A DNA stretch of 48,360 nucleotides from an uncultured Clostridia bacterium (GTDB lineage Bacteria; Bacillota; Clostridia; UBA1381), in the NCBI GenBank assembly GCA_934487205.1, contig CAKSRS010000010.1:1-48360 (forward strand), in the 5' to 3' direction. The notes beneath the pieces are model-generated. The model ran no database searches. It saw only the letters and a program-made list of their open reading frames with translations, and was not told the DNA's origin. Positions 44,325 to 48,360 of the stretch are shown here, piece by piece (within the stretch, counting starts at the first letter, position 1; each line of letters opens with the position of its first letter). The position numbers and the translations under genes are program-made.

Positions 44325-44655
44325 AAAAAAACGCACAGCTAGCTTGTGCGCATTTTCCGTTCCGAACATACGGAAATCTTACGGCAGTTTCGGTTAAATA
44401 GGCTGGAAACGCACGTAACCTAATGGAAGTCATTGTGCGGAAATAACCAAAAAAGGCGAAGATAACGATATGCCGAAACTAATCCGCCGACTGTTAACCG
44501 AAGGCGGAGACCGAATGTGGTCAGCATCGCAGACATGCCGTGCAGCATTATCAAATTATGCAGGCTGAACCTGGTATATAAGCAAGTCCTGCCATACTTG
44601 GTATATAGGCAAGTATTTTTATGCACGCATCAATAAAGCGGCGCAACAAGCCACT
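44325..44655 (-). ncRNA. Candidate structured non-coding RNA, ~330 nt, family not recognised
   Basis: The unit has its own promoter (44662-44690) and an intrinsic terminator, CGCACA/TGTGCG with seven T (44325-44350), and no plausible coding frame with a ribosome site. On the minus strand the 5' end TGGCTTGTTGCGC (44653-44641) pairs with GCGCACAAGCTA (44351-44340) over 12 bp with one bulge. Other helices are twin 19-nt hairpins (44596-44614, 44569-44587), TCCGCC/GGCGGA (44483-44508), TTTCCGT/ACGGAAA (44354-44376), CGCAC/GTGCG near 44410-44440, and a long-range AGTTTCGG/CCGAAACT pair (44480-44473 with 44393-44386). The 5'-3' pairing overlaps the terminator arm. No tmRNA, RNase P, SRP or 6S hallmark was seen. 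Confidence 0.7.
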
Positions 44656-44661
44656 TTTTTA

Positions 44662-44690
44662 ATTATATCATTATTTTTTTGTTTTGTAAA
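44662..44690 (-). promoter_or_regulatory. Promoter of the candidate ncRNA
   Basis: On the minus strand TTTACA (44685-44690), a 17-base spacer and the extended -10 TGATATAAT (hexamer 44662-44667) predict a start near 44655. It lies after the terminator of the upstream zinc-ribbon gene, so the RNA is a separate unit. Confidence 0.78.
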
Positions 44691-44721
44691 GTGGTGTTTT
44701 GCTAATTACTGAAAAATCAAT

Positions 44722-44758
44722 AAAGAAACCGCAATAAAATTGTGCAATTTTATTGCGG
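44722..44758 (-). terminator. Terminator of the zinc-ribbon gene
   Basis: CCGCAATAAAATTG (44729-44742) and CAATTTTATTGCGG (44745-44758) form a near-perfect palindrome, followed on the minus strand by TTTCTTTATTG. It lies 12 bases after the stop codon. Confidence 0.75.
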
Positions 44759-44770
44759 CATGGTGTAAAT

Positions 44771-45229
44771 TTATTCTTCCGGAGTATCCTGCGGCTCGGA
44801 TGAAACAACATCGACGATAACGTCGGGAGCGGCGGATTGCACCGTTCCCGAAAGATGCGTACCGCATTTTGAACAATACTCGTTCCCTTTGTTATTATTT
44901 TCGCCGCATGACGGGCATACGACGGTGTTTTTAAGCTCGGCAATCTGTTCGTTCAGGTCGTCAAGCTCGGTTTTGAACTTGTCAAGCTCTATGCAAATAT
45001 CATTTATGTCGGTTTCGGTTTCGCCGTCCGCAAGATATTTATTGTAAACAATTTCGCCGATTTGCTGATACAACTTGTTTATTTTTCCTTCGGTATCATT
45101 TTTTGCAAGGCTGAGCTTTGTTGTGTCAACAATATTATTGGTTTTGTCGATAACAACTTTTGCAAGCTTGCCGGCCTCTGATTTTGCCGTTTGTACACTG
45201 TTTTTTAAATTTTCAATAAGCTTTTCCAT
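44771..45229 (-). CDS. Coiled-coil zinc-ribbon protein
   Basis: The start is ATG 45229 (MEKLIENLKNSVQTAKSEAG) behind AAGGAGA; the longer frame to 45325 has no ribosome site. The 152-residue cytoplasmic protein has a helical N-terminal part (about 1-105) with amphipathic heptads. A zinc ribbon follows at about 110-130 (CPSCGENNNKGNEYCSKCG, two CxxC pairs) and then a short acidic tail. Similar small proteins are common and uncharacterised in Clostridia. Function is unknown. It lies directly upstream of the candidate ncRNA but is separated from it by a terminator and a new promoter. Confidence 0.8.
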   Translation of the reverse strand: MEKLIENLKNSVQTAKSEAGKLAKVVIDKTNNIVDTTKLSLAKNDTEGKINKLYQQIGEIVYNKYLADGETETDINDICIELDKFKTELDDLNEQIAELKNTVVCPSCGENNNKGNEYCSKCGTHLSGTVQSAAPDVIVDVVSSEPQDTPEE

Positions 45230-45283
45230 ATAAAACTCTCCTTGTACTGATTTTTTTGGACTCAAATCCGATATGTTTATAAT

Positions 45284-45312
45284 AGTATAACACATTATAT
45301 TCAGATTTACAA
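45284..45312 (-). promoter_or_regulatory. Promoter candidate of the zinc-ribbon gene
   Basis: On the minus strand TTGTAA (45307-45312), a 17-base spacer and TATACT (45284-45289) lie about 55 bases before the start codon. Confidence 0.55.
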
Positions 45313-45345
45313 TAACAGGAAACATGTTTTAACGAAAATTTAACA

Positions 45346-45387
45346 AAAAAAATACAGCCGCGCCGTACAATAACGGCGTGACTGTAA
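45346..45387 (-). terminator. Terminator of the SLH gene
   Basis: On the minus strand ACAG-TCA-CGCCGT pairs with ACGGCG-CGG-CTGT, with a small internal loop, followed by a T run. It directly follows the stop codon at 45391. Confidence 0.75.
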
Positions 45388-45390
45388 AAT

Positions 45391-46380
45391 TTATTGCAGT
45401 GTTACTCCGATAATGAAGTTTGTTCCGTCAACGGTATAAATAGCGTCGGCGGCGAGCTGAGAAATATCAGCGTTGATATACGGACGTATAATTCTGAGCG
45501 CGCCGACTTTTCCTGTTACGGTAATGCCAACGTCACCGAAAGTTTTTGAACCCTTGCCGTTATCGGTCGGTGTAGCGCAGCCGCGTACGACAAGCCGCGA
45601 GAAGTCGACATCTTTAAGCGTAATTTTTCCGCCCGATACGCTGTCGCCGACGTAAAGAGTGCCGTCATACTTCGCATTTTCAATTATGACATCGTCGCAG
45701 CGAACCATGGTGTTCCCTGCCGGAAGCTCGCTGTATGTACCCGGTTCGTCAATGTAGTTTTTAATAAGATTATCCATAACCGATGCGAACTGCGCTCTTG
45801 TGATGTAAGCCGTGGGAGTCAGTTTTCCGTCGAGACCGCTCCAGCCGCCGTTATACACAATACCCGCATAGAAAGGCTTTGCCCATTCCGCAACGTCTGA
45901 CGCGTCGGCATAGCTGTTAAGGCATGAAAAATCATATACGCGGTTAGGGGTTTGTCCCGTATACGGCGGGAGAAGGTCAAACACCTGTGAAAGTACGGTG
46001 AAACATTCCTGGAAGGTGATGTTGTTGTTCGGGTTCATGTTGTTTCCGTCACCGGCGAAAGCGCCCATTGCGTATGCCTGTGCAATTGCGTTGTAAAACC
46101 AATCGCCCGTGCTCACATCGGCAAAACGTGAAATATCGCCGAGCTCGGTAACCTTGCATGCTCTTGTAATAATGGCAGCCATTTCACTTCTTTTAATATT
46201 GTTGTCGGGGCGAACCGTGTTATCTTCATATCCCGACAAAAGTCCGTTCGCAACGGCGTTGTTAATTGCTGCCGCAGAACTTGCGTCCGACGGCATATCG
46301 GTAAAGTCCGCCGCGGATACCGATACGGACGCGGTCATTACAGCGGCAAGCGCGAGTGCCGCAATTTTGAATTTTTGCAT
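45391..46380 (-). CDS. SLH-domain protein with unknown C-terminal beta domain
   Basis: The start is ATG 46380 (MQKFKIAALALAAVMTASVS, a signal peptide), behind AAAGGAG. The protein is 329 residues. SLH domains lie at about 25-80 (FTDMPSDASSAAAINNAVAN then GLLSGYEDNTVRP), 85-145 (FADVSTGDWFYNAIAQAYAM) and, more divergent, 155-215 (PYTGQTPNRVYDFSCLNSYA then a WAKPFYAGIVYNG helix and ITRAQFASVM). The last 110 residues form a small beta-rich domain with repeated DVxI/ITLKDVDFSRLVV strands, possibly a short beta-solenoid. It is probably wall-anchored; the C-terminal domain may be the exposed, functional part. It is monocistronic. Confidence 0.82.
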   Translation of the reverse strand: MQKFKIAALALAAVMTASVSVSAADFTDMPSDASSAAAINNAVANGLLSGYEDNTVRPDNNIKRSEMAAIITRACKVTELGDISRFADVSTGDWFYNAIAQAYAMGAFAGDGNNMNPNNNITFQECFTVLSQVFDLLPPYTGQTPNRVYDFSCLNSYADASDVAEWAKPFYAGIVYNGGWSGLDGKLTPTAYITRAQFASVMDNLIKNYIDEPGTYSELPAGNTMVRCDDVIIENAKYDGTLYVGDSVSGGKITLKDVDFSRLVVRGCATPTDNGKGSKTFGDVGITVTGKVGALRIIRPYINADISQLAADAIYTVDGTNFIIGVTLQ

Positions 46381-46417
46381 TATGTAAACTCCTTTCAAAT
46401 TTAAACCTATATCTGAA

Positions 46418-46446
46418 TTATATCATATTAAATGCATAAAGTCCAG
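46418..46446 (-). promoter_or_regulatory. Promoter candidate of the SLH gene
   Basis: On the minus strand an extended -10, TGATATAAT (hexamer 46418-46423), has TGGACT 17 bases upstream, about 40 bases before the start codon. Confidence 0.55.
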
Positions 46447-46473
46447 TAATTTTAATTAAATTATTTTTACATA

Positions 46474-46502
46474 TTGACATCGGTATTACAATTTTGTATA
46501 AT
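46474..46502 (+). promoter_or_regulatory. rhaB promoter (perfect consensus)
   Basis: TTGACA (46474-46479), a 17-base spacer and TATAAT (46497-46502) match the vegetative sigma consensus at all 12 positions. So strong a core for a catabolic kinase suggests that repression is the mode of control. Confidence 0.85.
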
Positions 46503-46510
46503 ATAAGTAG

Positions 46511-46540
46511 TATTTTGATTTATTTTGGTTTAGTTTGATT
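46511..46540 (+). repeat. Three contiguous 10-bp direct repeats in the rhaB leader
   Basis: TATTTTGATT, TATTTTGGTT and TAGTTTGATT lie head to tail, beginning about eight bases after the -10 box. Their one-helical-turn spacing at the transcription start is what a repressor or leader-binding factor site could look like. Confidence 0.6.
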
Positions 46541-46565
46541 TTTTTAGAAACGGAGAAATGGCAAA

Positions 46566-48053
46566 ATGGAAAAAACATACAAATTTTTAGCATTTGATTT
46601 CGGTGCGTCAAGCGGACGCGCCATGCTCGCAAAGTTCGATGGTGAGAAAATAACGCTTGAAGAAAAGCACAGATTTTCAAATGACCCGGTTACCGTAAAC
46701 GGCGGTATGTATTGGGACGTGCTCAGACTTTTTCACGAAATCAAGCAGGGAATTTTAAAATGTGCTAACTCGGGTGACCGCGACATTGATTGCATCGGCA
46801 TAGATACATGGGGCGTGGACTACGGATATCTGGACAAAAACGGGAAACTTCTCGGCAACCCGCATCACTACCGTGATCCGCGGACTGACGGAATGTATGA
46901 CGAGGCGTTTAAACTTGTTCCGAAGGAAGAAATTTTTAAAGAAACGGGCATAGCTTTTAACTGGTTCAATACGGTTTATCAGCTGCTTTCGGAAAAGCTT
47001 TCGGGCGACGTAACGCTCGAAAATGCCGATAAGCTGCTGTTTATGCCGGATTTGCTCAACTATTTTCTGACGGGCGAAAAAAGATGCGAATACACAATTG
47101 CGTCAACTTCGCAAATGTTCAATTCGGAGAAGTTCGAATGGGCGGACGATATGCTGAAAAAAATGAATATACCGACTGATATTTTTGCGGACATGATTTA
47201 TCCGGGCGAAAAAGTCGGCGTGTTAAAGCCGGAGCTTGCCGAAGAACTCGGCGTTGCGCAAATTCCGGTAATTGCCGTTGCGTCGCATGATACGGGCTCG
47301 GCAGTTGTATCGGTTCCGGTTGCAAGGGGCGAGGATTTTGTGTATATTTCCAGCGGAACATGGTCGCTTATGGGCGTCGAGCTTGATAAGCCTATGGTTA
47401 CCGGGGACGCCCTGAAACATAACTTCACCAATGAAGGCGGCGTTGGGAAAACGATAAGATTTTTGAAAAATATTATGGGTCTGTGGCTTATTCAGGAGTC
47501 GCGCAGACAGTGGGACAGAGAAGGAACGCTGTTGTCATTTGATGAACTTGAAAAGCAGGCGAATGAGGCAGAACCGTTTGCAAGCCTGATTAATCCCGAT
47601 TACCATAAATTTCAGACGCCGGGAAATATGCCGGAGCGAATTCGCGAATACTGCCGTAAAACGGGGCAGAAAGTGCCGGAAACAAAAGGCGAAATTGTTC
47701 GCTGCATAGCGGAAAGTCTGGCATTTACATATCGCAGAACCGTGGAAGGAATGGAAGAAGTTACGGGCAAAAAATATAATGTTATTAACATTGTCGGCGG
47801 CGGAATAAAGGATAAGATGATTTGCCGCTTTACCGCAAACGCGACAAAGCGTATTGTTTCAACAGGCCCTGTGGAGGCGACAAGTATCGGAAATGTAATT
47901 GTTCAGGGCATTGCAACGGGCGCAATAAAGGATTTGTATGAAGGCAGACAGATTGTTAAAAATTCCTTCCCGATTGACGAATATAAACCGGAAAATTCGG
48001 CGGAATGGGACAAAGCATATGAAAAATGGCAGAAAATTTGTGTGCTGAAATGA
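46566..48053 (+). CDS. rhaB: Rhamnulokinase
   Basis: The 495-residue FGGY-family kinase has the RhaB-type opening FLAFDFGASSGRAMLAKFDG. It also has GIDTWGVDYGYLDKNGKLLG with NPHHYRDPRTDGM, the substrate-region motif SHDTGSAVVSVP and the ATP-site motifs FVYISSGTWSLMGVEL and NIVGGGIKDKMICRFTANA. It phosphorylates L-rhamnulose after rhamnose isomerisation. Rhamnose isomerase and aldolase genes are not in the window. A GGAG lies about ten bases before the ATG. Rhamnose use fits a plant pectin (RG-I) or bacterial-polysaccharide diet. Confidence 0.93.
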   Translation: MEKTYKFLAFDFGASSGRAMLAKFDGEKITLEEKHRFSNDPVTVNGGMYWDVLRLFHEIKQGILKCANSGDRDIDCIGIDTWGVDYGYLDKNGKLLGNPHHYRDPRTDGMYDEAFKLVPKEEIFKETGIAFNWFNTVYQLLSEKLSGDVTLENADKLLFMPDLLNYFLTGEKRCEYTIASTSQMFNSEKFEWADDMLKKMNIPTDIFADMIYPGEKVGVLKPELAEELGVAQIPVIAVASHDTGSAVVSVPVARGEDFVYISSGTWSLMGVELDKPMVTGDALKHNFTNEGGVGKTIRFLKNIMGLWLIQESRRQWDREGTLLSFDELEKQANEAEPFASLINPDYHKFQTPGNMPERIREYCRKTGQKVPETKGEIVRCIAESLAFTYRRTVEGMEEVTGKKYNVINIVGGGIKDKMICRFTANATKRIVSTGPVEATSIGNVIVQGIATGAIKDLYEGRQIVKNSFPIDEYKPENSAEWDKAYEKWQKICVLK

Positions 48054-48067
48054 ATATATGAATAATA

Positions 48068-48114
48068 AATCTCATAGTATTTACTGATAGTATTTACTAT
48101 GAGATTATTTTTTT
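48068..48114 (+). terminator. rhaB terminator
   Basis: AATCTCATAGTA (48068-48079) pairs with TACTATGAGATT (48095-48106), followed by a seven-T run. Confidence 0.85.
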
Positions 48115-48149
48115 GCCGCTTGTGGGCGGGGAATTGGAGGATTTGGAAA

Positions 48150-48360
48150 ATGCAGGTAAAAAAGCGTGACATAAAGCTTGGAAAAGCCGTCTATGAGGGC
48201 ACGATAAAATCAAGCGCGGAGGGGAGCATAATTGTACCCGACGTCAAGCCGGATATTGTAAAAGTGCTGCAGGCGGACGCGGAGGCGTTTCTGTGTGAAA
48301 AAATCATTGACGACGGCAGAATTACATTGAAAGGGCGCGTCAATGTAAATGTGCTGTACC
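48150..48360 (+). CDS. SPOCS (DUF3794) domain protein, SipL-like, 3'-truncated by window edge
   Basis: ATG 48150 follows GGAGG (48136-48140) by nine bases. Seventy codons are visible and the gene continues beyond the window. The sequence has the SPOCS/DUF3794 pattern EGSIIVPDVKPDIVKVLQAD followed by RITLKGRVNVNVLY, as in SipL and related spore-coat morphogenetic proteins. SipL proteins usually carry several SPOCS domains and a C-terminal LysM, which cannot be checked here. This gene supports an endospore-forming host. Confidence 0.75.
   Translation, partial: MQVKKRDIKLGKAVYEGTIKSSAEGSIIVPDVKPDIVKVLQADAEAFLCEKIIDDGRITLKGRVNVNVLY

Noticed and set aside
44420..44626. 68-residue minus-strand ORF (MHKNTCLYTKYG...)
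   Set aside because: It has no ribosome site, its composition is dictated by the hairpins, and its repeated phrases come from the twin RNA hairpins. The region is better explained as structured RNA.
44325..44655. tmRNA, RNase P RNA, SRP RNA or 6S RNA
   Set aside because: No tRNA-like end with a tag reading frame, no GAGGAAAGTCC-type RNase P core, no SRP domain IV GNRA/bulge motif, and no single long open-bubble hairpin as in 6S were found.

Overview
The window looks like a chromosomal segment of an anaerobic, endospore-forming low-to-moderate GC Firmicute (class Clostridia), probably from a gut or other plant-fibre-rich habitat. The reasons are: strong AGGAGG-type ribosome sites and TTGACA/TATAAT promoters with 17-nt spacers; a V-type ATPase operon in Enterococcus ntp order; surface proteins with SLH domains; a dockerin remnant; a PyrR attenuator; and sporulation-linked families (SPOCS/SipL-like, CwlD-like amidase, SpoVB/MurJ-like flippase). 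A pectin or mucin degrader with SLH-anchored enzymes (for example a Monoglobus-like organism) would fit, but that is only inference.

Region 1 (1-14.7 kb, + strand) is one tightly spaced operon for cell-surface carbohydrate processing. It holds two paralogous large clan GH-A glycosidases (the first cut by the window edge), a secreted Ig-like/CBM-like protein without a catalytic domain, two SLH-domain surface proteins, a cytoplasmic GH3 enzyme with the D-x-H dyad of beta-N-acetylhexosaminidases, and a truncated (alpha/alpha)6 glycosidase of GH63/trehalase type. The operon ends in a mosaic of debris at 14.64-15.06 kb: a dockerin fragment and a frameshifted IS1182-type transposase fragment, both on the minus strand.

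Region 2 (15.2-17.6 kb, - strand) encodes an AEC-family permease and an NSS-family sodium symporter. Region 3 (17.8-26.95 kb, + strand) is a complete V-type ATPase operon, ntpF-I-K-E-C-G-A-B-D. Its c-ring subunit carries the residues of the Na+ site, which fits the Na+-coupled symporter next door. The otherwise overlapping genes are interrupted between ntpE and ntpC by five tandem copies of a ~131-bp repeat.

Region 4 (26.95-38.8 kb) is mainly minus-strand housekeeping: obgE-mltG, a GNAT acetyltransferase (+), serC-serA, a CwlD-type amidase, a CNNM/CorC-type membrane protein, an ECF sigma factor placed between two proteins that share the same C-terminal domain, and a SpoVB/MurJ-like flippase. 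Region 5 (38.9-44.3 kb, + strand) has hisS-aspS and then a PyrR-controlled uraA-pyrR operon with a readable terminator/antiterminator leader.

Region 6 (44.3-48.4 kb) holds the strongest candidate for something undescribed: a ~330-nt minus-strand transcription unit (44325-44655) with its own near-consensus promoter and intrinsic terminator, ends that pair with each other, and tandem hairpins with self-complementary loops, but no protein. It is followed by a zinc-ribbon protein, an SLH protein, rhamnulokinase behind a perfect consensus promoter with three 10-bp repeats, and the start of a SPOCS-domain protein. No tRNA, rRNA or CRISPR array was seen.
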